A stretch of DNA of 18,927 nucleotides, from assembly GCA_002506745.1 (NCBI GenBank), contig DAYE01000052.1, positions 1 through 18,927 on the forward strand. Direction: 5' to 3'. The stretch comes from Euryarchaeota archaeon UBA33 (GTDB lineage Archaea > Thermoplasmatota > E2 > DHVEG-1). Shown here piece after piece: positions 1 through 7,730 of the stretch (its first letter is position 1; each line of letters begins with the position of its first letter). The notes beneath the pieces were generated by a model. The model was given only the letters and a program-made list of their open reading frames with translations, searched no databases and had not been told where the DNA came from. Made by a program: the position numbers and the translations under genes.

Positions 1-2502
1 GAAACTAAAATGGCGAAGATCACCAAACTCATGCTTCAGGATATTGACAAGGAAACCGTGGAATGGCATGATAATTATGATGGATCCCTCAAGGAGCCTG
101 ATGTGCTTCCTGCTGTACTGCCAAATCTGTTAGTCAACGGTTCGTCTGGTATCGCGGTTGGTATGGCGACAAACATGGCGCCTCATAACATCTGCGAGGT
201 CATCGATGGCGCCATCCGGATGATCGATGCCCCTGAGACATCGACTGCTGAGCTTATGGAGATCATCAAAGGACCTGATTTTCCCACTGGTGGTATCATC
301 TGCGGGCGTGGTGGGATTCTTTCTGCGTATTCCACTGGTCGTGGCTCACTGGTTGTGCGCGCGAAAACCTCTATTGAGGAAGGTGAGCAGAAAAATAAAA
401 TCATTGTCCATGAGCTGCCGTACCAGGTGAATAAATCTGTTTTATTACAGACCATTGCTGAGCTTGTCAAAGAAAAGAAACTCGAAGGAATCTCTGATCT
501 TCGTGATGAAAGCGACCGTAAAGGTATGCGTATCGTCATTGAACTGAAACGTGATGCTATCGATGATGTTGTGCTGAACCAATTGTTTGAACATACCGAG
601 CTTCAATCCTCGTTCGGTGTGCTGAATCTCGCTATTGTCAAAGGAGAACCAAAAGTCCTGATGCTCAGAGATATCCTGCAATATTACATTGAATATCGCA
701 TTGAGATCATCACCCGACGAACCACCTATGATCTGAAGAAAGCAAGAGAAAAAATGCATATCCTTGAAGGTCTGATGATCGCACTGCGAAACATCGATGA
801 GGTCATCAAGATCATCCGACAGAGCAAAGAGGTAGAGGAAGCAAAAAGTCGTTTGATGAAACGTTTTAATCTCTCAGAGATCCAGGCGAAAGCTATCCTT
901 GATATGCGGTTGCAGAAGCTCACCGGCATGGAAATCGAATCTGTCGAAAAGGATTACAATGAAACCAAACAGCTGATTGAAGAGCTTGAAACACTCCTCG
1001 CAGATAAACAGATGATCCTTGCGGAAATCAAACGAGAACTCCTGGAGATAAAAGAAAAATTTGGTGACGCGCGACGCACCCAGATCGTTGAAGGCGACGC
1101 AGGCATCGATATCGAAGACCTCATCCCTGTGCAAGAAGTCGTAGTCACCATTACCAAAGACGGTTATATTAAACGTATTCCGACAGAAACCTACCGAACA
1201 CAACACCGGGGTGGAAAAGGGTTAATCGGCGTACGGCCAAAAGAAGAAGATTTCGTCGTTGACTCCTTTATCACCAGCACCCATGATTACCTGATGTTTT
1301 TCACCAACCATGGACGAGTCTACTGGATGAAAGGCTATAAGATTCCTGAAGGAGACCGTCATGCAAAAGGAAAAGCCATCATCAATCTCCTGCCGCGACT
1401 CGAAGAGGGGGAAAAGATTGAAACCGCGGTTCCTATCCATGAGTTTGACGATACACATTTCTTGATTTTTACCACAAAACAAGGAACCATTAAAAAAACG
1501 GTGCTGTCAGCCTACGGAAACATCCGAGTGAACGGAATCATCGCCATTAAACTAGAGGAAGGCGATGAACTCATGAGCGTAGAGCTGTCTGATGGAGCCA
1601 AAACTGTGATGATAGCAACTGCGGGTGGTCAAGCCTGTCGTTTCAATGAACGAGAGCTACGACCCATGGGACGAGCCACGCACGGCGTTATCGGTATTCG
1701 CCTGAAAAACAAAAAAGACAGGGTGGTCGCCATGACCGTTGTCGACATCACCGGTTCATTATTTACCATCACAGAGAACGGTTTTGGAAAACGCTCCCCC
1801 ATCGATGAATATCGGATGACGCATCGAGGAAGCAAAGGAGTCCGTACCATTGTGACCAATGAGCGGAATGGAAACGTCGTGTTTGTCAGCCAGGTCAACG
1901 ATGAAAACGAATTGATCATTACAACTGAACACGGTATGACTGTCCGAATACCGGTCCGAGATATCAGGGAACAAGGCAGGAACACCATGGGTGTACGGAT
2001 CATGCGGCTCAATGAAGGCGACAAGGTTGTCTCCGTGACCATTACAAAGATACTTGAGGAAAACGGTGAGGGAGCATCACAGGTTGAAGCGATGGAACGG
2101 ATGCAGATTGGCATGGTGGAGGAAAAAACAGAACCGGCAGAGGCACCAAAACCAAGTGTTGAACAGGAAGAACCGGCACAAGAAGTAAAAAAACAAGAAC
2201 CAGTCATGGAACCGAAGCAGCCTGCAAAGAAAGAAGCAGTGCGTAAGAAACCGATGAAAATCACAAAGCCAAAGAAGGAAAAAACAACGTCGGTGAAGAA
2301 AATCAGGACAAAAAAACCAAAGAAAGTGACAATAAAACCAGTGAAAAAACCAAAGAAAATCAAGGTAAAACCAGCGAAGAAAACAAAGACAGTAAAGCCA
2401 AAGAAGGTAAAATCAAAACCGGTGAAAAAACCTAAGAAAACCAAAACAGCCAAAAAGGTAAAAGCAAAGAAACCTCAGAAGAAAAAACCAAAACGTACAT
2501 GA
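1..2502 (+). CDS. gyrA: DNA gyrase subunit A, 5'-truncated by the window edge
   Basis: Breakage-reunion subunit of DNA gyrase (type IIA topoisomerase), which with GyrB introduces negative supercoils using ATP. The reading frame is open from base 1 and its first codons read ETKMAKI, matching the residues just after the catalytic Tyr of the RYTE motif in bacterial GyrA. The active-site Tyr therefore lies two codons outside the window. The conserved NLLVNGSSGIAVGMATN segment follows (about codons 44-60), then the tower and coiled-coil region to about codon 370. A GyrA box, QHRGGKG, lies at 1201-1221 and opens the C-terminal beta-pinwheel; it marks gyrase rather than topoisomerase IV. Codons after about 705 form a charged, lysine-rich tail (separate entry). 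The ATG at 10 is internal, not the start. Archaeal gyrases are thought to derive from bacteria. GyrB is not in the window. The gene converges on topA with a 4-base gap. Confidence 0.96.
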   Translation, partial: ETKMAKITKLMLQDIDKETVEWHDNYDGSLKEPDVLPAVLPNLLVNGSSGIAVGMATNMAPHNICEVIDGAIRMIDAPETSTAELMEIIKGPDFPTGGIICGRGGILSAYSTGRGSLVVRAKTSIEEGEQKNKIIVHELPYQVNKSVLLQTIAELVKEKKLEGISDLRDESDRKGMRIVIELKRDAIDDVVLNQLFEHTELQSSFGVLNLAIVKGEPKVLMLRDILQYYIEYRIEIITRRTTYDLKKAREKMHILEGLMIALRNIDEVIKIIRQSKEVEEAKSRLMKRFNLSEIQAKAILDMRLQKLTGMEIESVEKDYNETKQLIEELETLLADKQMILAEIKRELLEIKEKFGDARRTQIVEGDAGIDIEDLIPVQEVVVTITKDGYIKRIPTETYRTQHRGGKGLIGVRPKEEDFVVDSFITSTHDYLMFFTNHGRVYWMKGYKIPEGDRHAKGKAIINLLPRLEEGEKIETAVPIHEFDDTHFLIFTTKQGTIKKTVLSAYGNIRVNGIIAIKLEEGDELMSVELSDGAKTVMIATAGGQACRFNERELRPMGRATHGVIGIRLKNKKDRVVAMTVVDITGSLFTITENGFGKRSPIDEYRMTHRGSKGVRTIVTNERNGNVVFVSQVNDENELIITTEHGMTVRIPVRDIREQGRNTMGVRIMRLNEGDKVVSVTITKILEENGEGASQVEAMERMQIGMVEEKTEPAEAPKPSVEQEEPAQEVKKQEPVMEPKQPAKKEAVRKKPMKITKPKKEKTTSVKKIRTKKPKKVTIKPVKKPKKIKVKPAKKTKTVKPKKVKSKPVKKPKKTKTAKKVKAKKPQKKKPKRT
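2116..2499 (+). other. Lysine/proline-rich C-terminal tail of GyrA
   Basis: About 128 residues follow the last pinwheel blade. The first ~40 are mixed Glu/Pro/Lys; the last 85 contain 42 lysines in loosely repeated KKPKK, KVKP and KTKTVKPKK units, with almost no acidic residues. The segment looks disordered and histone-H1-like. E. coli GyrA ends instead in a short acidic tail. Lysine-repeat tails on mycobacterial and Streptomyces topoisomerase I bind DNA and raise processivity; a similar DNA-holding role here is inference. Confidence 0.85.
2482..2493 (-). terminator. Oligo-T terminator candidate for topA (antisense to the gyrA lysine tail)
   Basis: On the minus strand, 13 bases past the topA stop, this reads TTTTGGTTTTTT and is followed by more T-rich sequence further into gyrA. 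Archaeal RNA polymerase can terminate at oligo-T without a hairpin. The T tract is simply the antisense of the lysine codons of GyrA. Position and composition are seen; function is inferred. Confidence 0.4.
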
Positions 2503-2506
2503 TCGG

Positions 2507-4549
2507 TTAGGCTGTTGGAGCGGCAGGTGGTTTTTCTATTTCCTTTTTCTTTTTCTTGGGACAGTCAGAATTAAGGCATAGATCCCATGCCAGTCGACCC
2601 TTCATTTTTACCTGTACCACCGGGGTGTTGCAGGCATCGCATAGCTTCGTCGTCATCGTCAAACCACCCTGCTGAGGAAGCGAATAAGTATTCTTACAAT
2701 CAGGGTATCCAGAGCAGCCGACAAACCGTTTGCCTTTCTTCGACACCCGTACCAAAAGGGATTTCCCGCATTTGGGACATGGCCCAATCGTGTTCTGTGC
2801 TTTGACGGCATTGTTGATGTTTTCCTTGATTTTTTCTTTTTCAGGCTCCAGCTCTTTCATTACCTTTGTAAGCATCAAGCGTGATTCTCGAACGGTTTCC
2901 TCAAGAGTTTTTTTCCCTTCCGCGATATCGTTCATGTCCGCCTCAAGCTCAGCGGTCATCTTCGGTTTGACAACATCACAGTTGACCAACGCATCAACAA
3001 CAGCAATAGCTGTTGAGGTCGGAATGGGAGTGCCTCCCATGACATATTTACGGTAATACAATTTACTAATGATCTCATGACGAGTAGATTTGGTCCCAAG
3101 TGAGAGCTGCTCCATTTTCGCTATAAGGGCACCCTGGGTGTACCGCTGTGGGGGTTTTGTAGAGTCCTTCTTAATCGTGATTTTCACGATCTCGAGTTTT
3201 TCACCCTCGAGCAGCTCCGGAAGCTGTTTCTTCTTCTCTTTAAAATATGGATAGAGGTGCTTCCAGTTTGCTTCAACAAGTCTGTATCCGCTCGTTATAA
3301 ATTTCTCCCCAGAGATATCGAACCAGACGTCGGTTGTCTCAGAGATTGCATCTTTGGCAAGGGTGGCAAAAAATCTCCGGCAGATTAGCTCATAGATTTT
3401 TTCCTGATCAGCTCCGAGCTTTTTCGATGGTGCATCAACAGGATGAATCGGGGGATGATCCGTGGTTTGTTGTTTTCCACGGGTCGGGTAATTTCGTCCA
3501 TTTGTTTGAATTTCCTTTACCTCTTTTGAGAAATGAGCCTGTGATAATTTCTGTAAAATACTGTTAATGTTCAGCGATGGTGGATAGACAGTGTTATCCG
3601 TTCGAGGGTACGATGTGAACCCCATCATATAGAGTTCCTCAGCAATGCTCATTGCTTTTGCCGCGGAAAAACCTAGATATGAGGCCGCCTGAATAAACGT
3701 CGTGGTATTGAAAGGAGCGGGAGGAATCTCATTGGTGATAATTTTTTTTACTTCTTTGATCAGCGCTTCTTTACTGTCCTTGATTTTATCATACAGCTCC
3801 TGAGCGAGTGGTTCTTCCCTGAACACCCCATGCTCATGAGTAGAATCAATAGGTTTGTCTTTCTTCATCTGCGCAAGAAGCACCCAATATGGCGTGGGGA
3901 TGAAGGATTTGATTTCCTTTTCCCGTTCTACCAACAATGCAAGTGTCGGTGACTGTACACGCCCGATGGAAAGAAAATCCCGTCCAAGACGATGAGACGT
4001 CAATGATATAAATCGTGTTAAGACAGCGCCCCAAACTAAGTCGATAACCTGACGTGCTTCGCCAGCGTTAGCGAGATTATAGTCCACCTCAGTGAGATTG
4101 TCAAAAGCGGTATTTATCTCAAAAGGAGTGATTGCGCTATATCTGGCTCGTTTTATTTGATTCAGAGCAGGATTATAACTTCTCAGAAGGTTCACCACTT
4201 CCACACCAATAAGTTCACCTTCTCTATCAAAATCAGTCGCAACAATCAACGAAGGAGTGTCTTTGACCAGAGTTTTTAATGCTGAGGCAATTCCTTTTTC
4301 ACTGACATTTTTACAGGGCTCCACCTCGATAAGCTCATGAGGTGGGATCTTCGTCCATTGATTAAAACCACTGGGGTAATCAAGGTTGATAATATGACCT
4401 TTCAACCCGATCACGTTCCAGGGTTCATTGTTTTTTATAAAAGAATACACAGGGATTGTCCCAAGATGCGAACTTTTTACCTGACCACCGGAAAGAATGT
4501 ACGCAATCCTTCTCGCAGCAATATTTTTCTCACAAATCGCTAATTTCAT
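2507..4549 (-). CDS. topA: DNA topoisomerase I (type IA, archaeal)
   Basis: Single-strand-passing topoisomerase that relaxes negative supercoils through a 5'-phosphotyrosine link. The protein is 680 aa from the chosen ATG. It has an N-terminal Toprim domain with DFDREGE (about residues 106-112), the catalytic Tyr in GFTSYPRTD (Tyr314, codon 3608-3610), and two C-terminal zinc ribbons (Cys pairs at about 591-619 and 637-664) followed by a short lysine run. No helicase domain is present, so it is not reverse gyrase. An upstream in-frame ATG at 4576 would add nine residues. I prefer 4549 because a TATA-like element at 4585-4594 places transcription start near 4563, downstream of 4576, because an AGGA lies five bases before 4549, and because MKLAICEK is the expected family N-terminus. 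It is divergent from purE and convergent with gyrA. Confidence 0.95.
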   Translation of the reverse strand: MKLAICEKNIAARRIAYILSGGQVKSSHLGTIPVYSFIKNNEPWNVIGLKGHIINLDYPSGFNQWTKIPPHELIEVEPCKNVSEKGIASALKTLVKDTPSLIVATDFDREGELIGVEVVNLLRSYNPALNQIKRARYSAITPFEINTAFDNLTEVDYNLANAGEARQVIDLVWGAVLTRFISLTSHRLGRDFLSIGRVQSPTLALLVEREKEIKSFIPTPYWVLLAQMKKDKPIDSTHEHGVFREEPLAQELYDKIKDSKEALIKEVKKIITNEIPPAPFNTTTFIQAASYLGFSAAKAMSIAEELYMMGFTSYPRTDNTVYPPSLNINSILQKLSQAHFSKEVKEIQTNGRNYPTRGKQQTTDHPPIHPVDAPSKKLGADQEKIYELICRRFFATLAKDAISETTDVWFDISGEKFITSGYRLVEANWKHLYPYFKEKKKQLPELLEGEKLEIVKITIKKDSTKPPQRYTQGALIAKMEQLSLGTKSTRHEIISKLYYRKYVMGGTPIPTSTAIAVVDALVNCDVVKPKMTAELEADMNDIAEGKKTLEETVRESRLMLTKVMKELEPEKEKIKENINNAVKAQNTIGPCPKCGKSLLVRVSKKGKRFVGCSGYPDCKNTYSLPQQGGLTMTTKLCDACNTPVVQVKMKGRLAWDLCLNSDCPKKKKKEIEKPPAAPTA
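2531..2557 (+). terminator. Oligo-T terminator candidate for gyrA (antisense to the TopA lysine run)
   Basis: Starting 28 bases past the gyrA stop, the plus strand carries three runs of five T within 27 bases, broken by C and A. These are the antisense of the KKKKKEIEK codons near the C-terminus of TopA. This fits a hairpin-free archaeal terminator; function is inferred. Confidence 0.4.
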
Positions 4550-4584
4550 GGTTGTCCTAGATTGAGAACTGAACATTAAGATGT

Positions 4585-4594
4585 GATATAATTA
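4585..4594 (-). promoter_or_regulatory. TATA-like element for topA
   Basis: The minus strand reads TAATTATATC, centred about 40 bases before the ATG at 4549 and 13 bases before the alternative ATG at 4576. With the usual archaeal 25-base spacing the transcript would begin near 4563, leaving a leader of about 14 bases that contains AGGA. This decides the topA start choice. Confidence 0.5.
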
Positions 4595-4628
4595 GTTTAC
4601 CATACCAGAAAAGAGGTGGTTGAAACTA

Positions 4629-4636
4629 TTTATATG
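4629..4636 (+). promoter_or_regulatory. TATA-like element for the purE operon
   Basis: TTTATATG is centred about 30 bases before the purE ATG, so transcription should begin about five bases before the start codon. This would give a nearly leaderless message covering purE and both GMP synthase genes. Confidence 0.55.
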
Positions 4637-4662
4637 GTGACCGTATTTCCTGATGTGAGACT

Positions 4663-5109
4663 ATGAAAATTCAGATCATCATGGGGTCGTCTTCCGATAT
4701 GCCTGTCGCAGAAAAAGCCAAATCGGTCTTTGAGGATTTTGGAGTCCCCTATGATATAAAAGTTGCTTCCGCACATCGAACCCCAGAACTGCTAAAAAAA
4801 ATCGTTGAAAAAAACGATGCTGATATTTTCATAGCAATCGCTGGTCTGTCGGCTGCGTTACCTGGGATTATTGCTGCCCATACGATCAAACCTGTAATCG
4901 GTGTTCCTGTCAGCGGGAAAGTCAACCTTGATGCTATTCTGTCTATCATTCAAATGCCGCCAGGGATCCCTGTTGGAGCTGTCGGCCTCGATCGGGGGGA
5001 GAATGCGGCATTGCTCGCAGTCGAAATCCTTGCGGTGAAAGATATAAAATTACAGAGAAAATTGCATGATTACCGGAAAAAAATGCGGGAAAAAGCAGTG
5101 TCAAAATAG
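4663..5109 (+). CDS. purE: PurE, carboxyaminoimidazole ribonucleotide mutase / AIR carboxylase
   Basis: Purine biosynthesis enzyme forming 4-carboxy-5-aminoimidazole ribonucleotide, either from N5-CAIR (class I, partnered by PurK) or directly from AIR and CO2 (class II). The 148 aa length is close to that of single-domain PurE. It carries the phosphate-binding MGSSSDMP (residues 7-14), the catalytic SAHRTP (36-41, His38 equivalent to the essential His of E. coli PurE), and the conserved [12 protein letters not shown] and RGENAALLA segments. No purK is in the window, so I cannot assign the class. It is the first gene of an operon: the ATP-pyrophosphatase subunit of GMP synthase starts 11 bases after its stop. 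Confidence 0.93.
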   Translation: MKIQIIMGSSSDMPVAEKAKSVFEDFGVPYDIKVASAHRTPELLKKIVEKNDADIFIAIAGLSAALPGIIAAHTIKPVIGVPVSGKVNLDAILSIIQMPPGIPVGAVGLDRGENAALLAVEILAVKDIKLQRKLHDYRKKMREKAVSK

Positions 5110-5120
5110 AGGTTTATCAA

Positions 5121-6068
5121 ATGTTTCATGCAGAGAGATTCATTGATAAAACAATTGTAAGTCTTCAGAAAGAAATCAAGGGGAAGGCCCTGATCGCGTT
5201 TTCTGGTGGAGTGGATAGCTCGGTCTGCGCTGCGTTAATCAACAAGGCGATTGGAAAACAGTTGATCGCTGTGCATGTCGACACTGGTTACATGCGGAAG
5301 AATGAATCCAAACAAGTCAAACAAATGATGGAAGACCTTGGATTGAATTATCGGTTCATTACAGCAAGTAAAGAGTATTATCAAGCGTTAAGAGGGGTTG
5401 AAGACCCAGAGAAAAAACGGAAGATCATCGGGGAAAAATTCATCAGAATTTTCGAAACGGTCGGACGAAATGAAAAAATCGATTACCTCGTGCAGGGAAC
5501 AATTGCACCTGATTGGATTGAATCAGGTGGCGGTCTGCGTGATACGATTAAATCCCATCATAATGTCGGTGGATTACCCAAGGATATGAAATTGAAACTC
5601 GTTGAACCACTTCGCGATCTCTATAAGGATGAAGTACGCAAAGTCGCTCGAGCGATGAAGATCCAGGTTTCAGAACGACAACCATTCCCTGGCCCTGGGC
5701 TTGCCATTCGAATCATTGGTGAAGCGACCCCAGAGCGCACCAGACTTGTGCGAGAAGCATGCGATATCGTTGAAAAGGAAATCGAACGAGCGGCAGAACA
5801 AGGGCTCATGGAACTACCCTGGCAGTATTTCGCGGTGCTAATTCCCATAAAAACCGTAGGAGTGCATGGTGACAAACGAGCATACGGGAACACGATCGCG
5901 ATCCGTGCTGTACAGAGTGTCGATGCGATGACTTGCCATTACAGCACGATTCCTCATGACGTGCTTGACAGGATTTCAACAAAAATTACCAATACCCTTC
6001 AGGAGAAAGTGAATCGCATCGTTTATGATGTGACCAACAAACCTCCGGGGACAGTCGAGTGGGAATAA
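5121..6068 (+). CDS. guaAB: GMP synthase, ATP-pyrophosphatase subunit
   Basis: Activates XMP with ATP and adds ammonia to make GMP. The 315 aa match the C-terminal two thirds of bacterial GuaA; the glutaminase is a separate gene just downstream, the two-subunit form typical of archaea. The PP-loop SGGVDSS lies at residues 28-34, the substrate-binding RQPFPGPGLAIRI at 186-198, and the dimerisation domain ends in the family-typical KPPGTVEWE. A GAGGT Shine-Dalgarno overlaps the purE stop, seven bases before the ATG. The glutaminase start follows its stop by five bases, so the two are probably translated together. Confidence 0.95.
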   Translation: MFHAERFIDKTIVSLQKEIKGKALIAFSGGVDSSVCAALINKAIGKQLIAVHVDTGYMRKNESKQVKQMMEDLGLNYRFITASKEYYQALRGVEDPEKKRKIIGEKFIRIFETVGRNEKIDYLVQGTIAPDWIESGGGLRDTIKSHHNVGGLPKDMKLKLVEPLRDLYKDEVRKVARAMKIQVSERQPFPGPGLAIRIIGEATPERTRLVREACDIVEKEIERAAEQGLMELPWQYFAVLIPIKTVGVHGDKRAYGNTIAIRAVQSVDAMTCHYSTIPHDVLDRISTKITNTLQEKVNRIVYDVTNKPPGTVEWE

Positions 6069-6073
6069 CCAGC

Positions 6074-6649
6074 ATGGTACGCATCAATGTTATCGATAAT
6101 GGTGGACAATGGACGCATCGTGAATGGCGAACGCTCCGCGACCTCGAGGTTGAGACTCGCATCGTACCAAACACAACACTGCTGAAGGAATTATTGAAAG
6201 AAAACTTACACGGTCTTGTCCTTTCAGGCGGGGCACCGCGAATTGGACTGGATGGCACGCTTGGGAATTGCGCGGAATATCTCGATAATGCTGATTTTCC
6301 GATTCTAGGGATCTGCGCAGGCCATCAATTTATGGCACGTCATTTTGGTGGGAAGGTCAAACCTTCGAAGGCACCTGAGTTTGGACAGATTGAACTTACC
6401 CTCTGCGTCGAAGAGGATCCCCTATTTACCGGGGTGCTAAAAAAATCAATCGTATGGGAATCCCACAACGATGAGGTGACCACCCTTCCTAAGGATTTTA
6501 TGAAACTTGGGGAAAGCGAAAACTGTACCATCCAAGCGATGCGACATAAGAAGAAAACGTTCTACGGTCTGCAGTTTCACCCCGAGGTAGAGCATACGCA
6601 ATTCGGAGAGCAGATCTTTAAAAATTTTATCCAACTGTGCGAAGAATAA
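6074..6649 (+). CDS. guaAA: GMP synthase, glutamine amidotransferase subunit
   Basis: Class I glutaminase that supplies ammonia to the ATP-pyrophosphatase subunit encoded directly upstream. It is 191 aa from the ATG at 6074. The catalytic triad is visible: nucleophile Cys81 in GICAGHQ, and His169 and Glu171 in FHPE. The oxyanion-region LSGG lies at about 50-53. An in-frame GTG at 6059 would extend it by five residues into the upstream gene, but MVRINVIDNGG is the natural N-terminus of this family. The subunit order (ATPase then glutaminase) is the reverse of the domain order in fused bacterial GuaA. Confidence 0.94.
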   Translation: MVRINVIDNGGQWTHREWRTLRDLEVETRIVPNTTLLKELLKENLHGLVLSGGAPRIGLDGTLGNCAEYLDNADFPILGICAGHQFMARHFGGKVKPSKAPEFGQIELTLCVEEDPLFTGVLKKSIVWESHNDEVTTLPKDFMKLGESENCTIQAMRHKKKTFYGLQFHPEVEHTQFGEQIFKNFIQLCEE

Positions 6650-6653
6650 CAGA

Positions 6654-7160
6654 TTATTTTTTCTTTCCAGGTATGCTCCGATAGAGTGTTTCTCCCAACA
6701 CGATAAGAAGGAAGAAAAAAAGAATCACCCCTACGAAACTGCCAAGAAGATAACCAAAGAGAGCACCGAGATTGTTTTGGGATAAAAGACCAGAATAAAC
6801 TCCAAAATAATTACTGCTAGATAGGATGATGAAAAAAACAATCGTAAGCACAACAGAGACGATAAATTCAAAGGCATAACTCTTTTTTATCGAATGTACC
6901 GATGTTTTTTCTTCTAACTCTTGTTCAGGTTTCCCTTCATTTGTTTCCTTCGTTTGTGCTTCTACCTGTTTTTTCTGAAACGAAAGCGCTTCTAAGAATT
7001 TATGATATTGAGATTCAGATTCAAAGATAAGAGACGCTCCTTGATATCCACATTCCTTACACACCTCGTTCCATGAGGATAACCCAGAGATGATCCCATC
7101 ACCGAGGGTCCCAATTCCGATGTTTTTACTTCCACAGACAGGACATGCAGTAATTTCCAT
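6654..7160 (-). CDS. Zinc-ribbon protein with two predicted membrane helices, function unknown
   Basis: I do not recognise a named family. The 168 aa start with a four-cysteine zinc ribbon, CPVC (Cys6, Cys9) and CKEC (Cys34, Cys37), spaced by a glycine-rich loop. A charged Gln/Glu/Lys stretch follows (about 60-95), then two hydrophobic segments (about 97-114 and 133-157) separated by a short polar turn, and a basic IPGKKK end. This predicts a tail-anchored or hairpin membrane protein with a cytoplasmic zinc ribbon. AAGGTG lies upstream as a plausible Shine-Dalgarno. It is the last gene of the minus-strand run, 15 bases after ubiX, and converges on guaAA with a 4-base gap. The operon position hints at a membrane or lipid connection, no more than that. 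Confidence 0.8.
   Translation of the reverse strand: MEITACPVCGSKNIGIGTLGDGIISGLSSWNEVCKECGYQGASLIFESESQYHKFLEALSFQKKQVEAQTKETNEGKPEQELEEKTSVHSIKKSYAFEFIVSVVLTIVFFIILSSSNYFGVYSGLLSQNNLGALFGYLLGSFVGVILFFFLLIVLGETLYRSIPGKKK
6657..6666 (+). terminator. Oligo-T terminator candidate for the purE-guaA operon
   Basis: TTTTTTCTTT begins eight bases after the guaAA stop. It is the antisense of the C-terminal GKKK codons of the convergent zinc-ribbon gene. It is consistent with a hairpin-free archaeal terminator, but short. Confidence 0.4.
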
Positions 7161-7175
7161 TGGTCACACCTTTGA

Positions 7176-7727
7176 TTATTTCCATCGTTTATACAGGGAG
7201 TGTTGGAGGCCGAGCTGGTCGAAGACTTTCCCAACGATGAAATCAATAAGGTCCTCGATTCGTTCTGGTTTGTGATAAAAAGCGGGCATGGCTGGCAGGA
7301 TGACTGCCCCGCTTTCTTTTGCCGCGAGCATGTTGGTAATCCCCGGGAGGTCCAAGGGCGTCTCACGAAGAACCAGTATTAACTTTCTTCCTTCCTTCAT
7401 ACAACAGCTTGCTGCCCGAGACGTTAATGTCTCTCCAAACCCATGGGCAATAGCAGAGAGTGTTTTCATGCTACAGGGGATAACTATCATTCCATCAAGA
7501 GGGAACGACCCACTCGCTGGGCCTGCGCATAAATCATCGTTGTCATAGACAACATCAGCTTGTGCGTTAAGGATAGTACATGTATACGTCGTTTCATGTT
7601 GCATGATCTTTTTTGCACCTTCAGAAACGACAAGATAGACCTCATGACCCCTCTTGGTAAGTTCTTGGAGCAGTCTGATTCCATAGATACTACCGGAGGC
7701 ACCTCCGATACTCACAAAATATCTCAT
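7176..7727 (-). CDS. ubiX: UbiX flavin prenyltransferase
   Basis: Joins a dimethylallyl group to FMN to make prenyl-FMN, the cofactor of UbiD-family decarboxylases. The 183 aa fit the family. Visible motifs are the FMN-binding GGASGSIYG (residues 8-16), PCSMKTLSAIAHG (84-96), the RET of the phosphate/prenyl site (121-123) with PLDLPG, and PAMPAFYHKPE (145-155). The gene starts three bases after the GGGPS stop, with a GAAGGT site inside the end of that gene, so the two are probably co-translated. In archaea a UbiD-type anhydromevalonate phosphate decarboxylase, part of the archaeal mevalonate route, needs prenyl-FMN, which makes this pairing metabolically sensible. Confidence 0.93.
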   Translation of the reverse strand: MRYFVSIGGASGSIYGIRLLQELTKRGHEVYLVVSEGAKKIMQHETTYTCTILNAQADVVYDNDDLCAGPASGSFPLDGMIVIPCSMKTLSAIAHGFGETLTSRAASCCMKEGRKLILVLRETPLDLPGITNMLAAKESGAVILPAMPAFYHKPERIEDLIDFIVGKVFDQLGLQHSLYKRWK

Positions 7728-7730
7728 ATC

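Noticed and set aside
1629..2453. A 274-codon open frame on the minus strand, opposite the end of gyrA
   Set aside because: It is the antisense of the GyrA pinwheel and lysine tail, giving an artificial Phe-rich protein. GyrA motifs on the plus strand are unambiguous.
2260..2499. Near-periodic A-rich DNA in the gyrA tail, considered as a tandem repeat or CRISPR-like array
   Set aside because: The repetition is at the level of lysine/proline codons and irregular in length. There are no identical repeats or unique spacers.
2507..4549. Reverse gyrase
   Set aside because: Only the topoisomerase IA part is present, with its own start and promoter. There is no helicase domain.
4550..4576. Longer topA start at 4576
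   Set aside because: A TATA-like element only 13 bases upstream would put transcription start inside this extension. The family N-terminus fits 4549.
6059..6073. GTG start for the GMP synthase glutaminase overlapping the upstream gene
   Set aside because: The added residues are not family-like and the ATG at 6074 gives the normal N-terminus.
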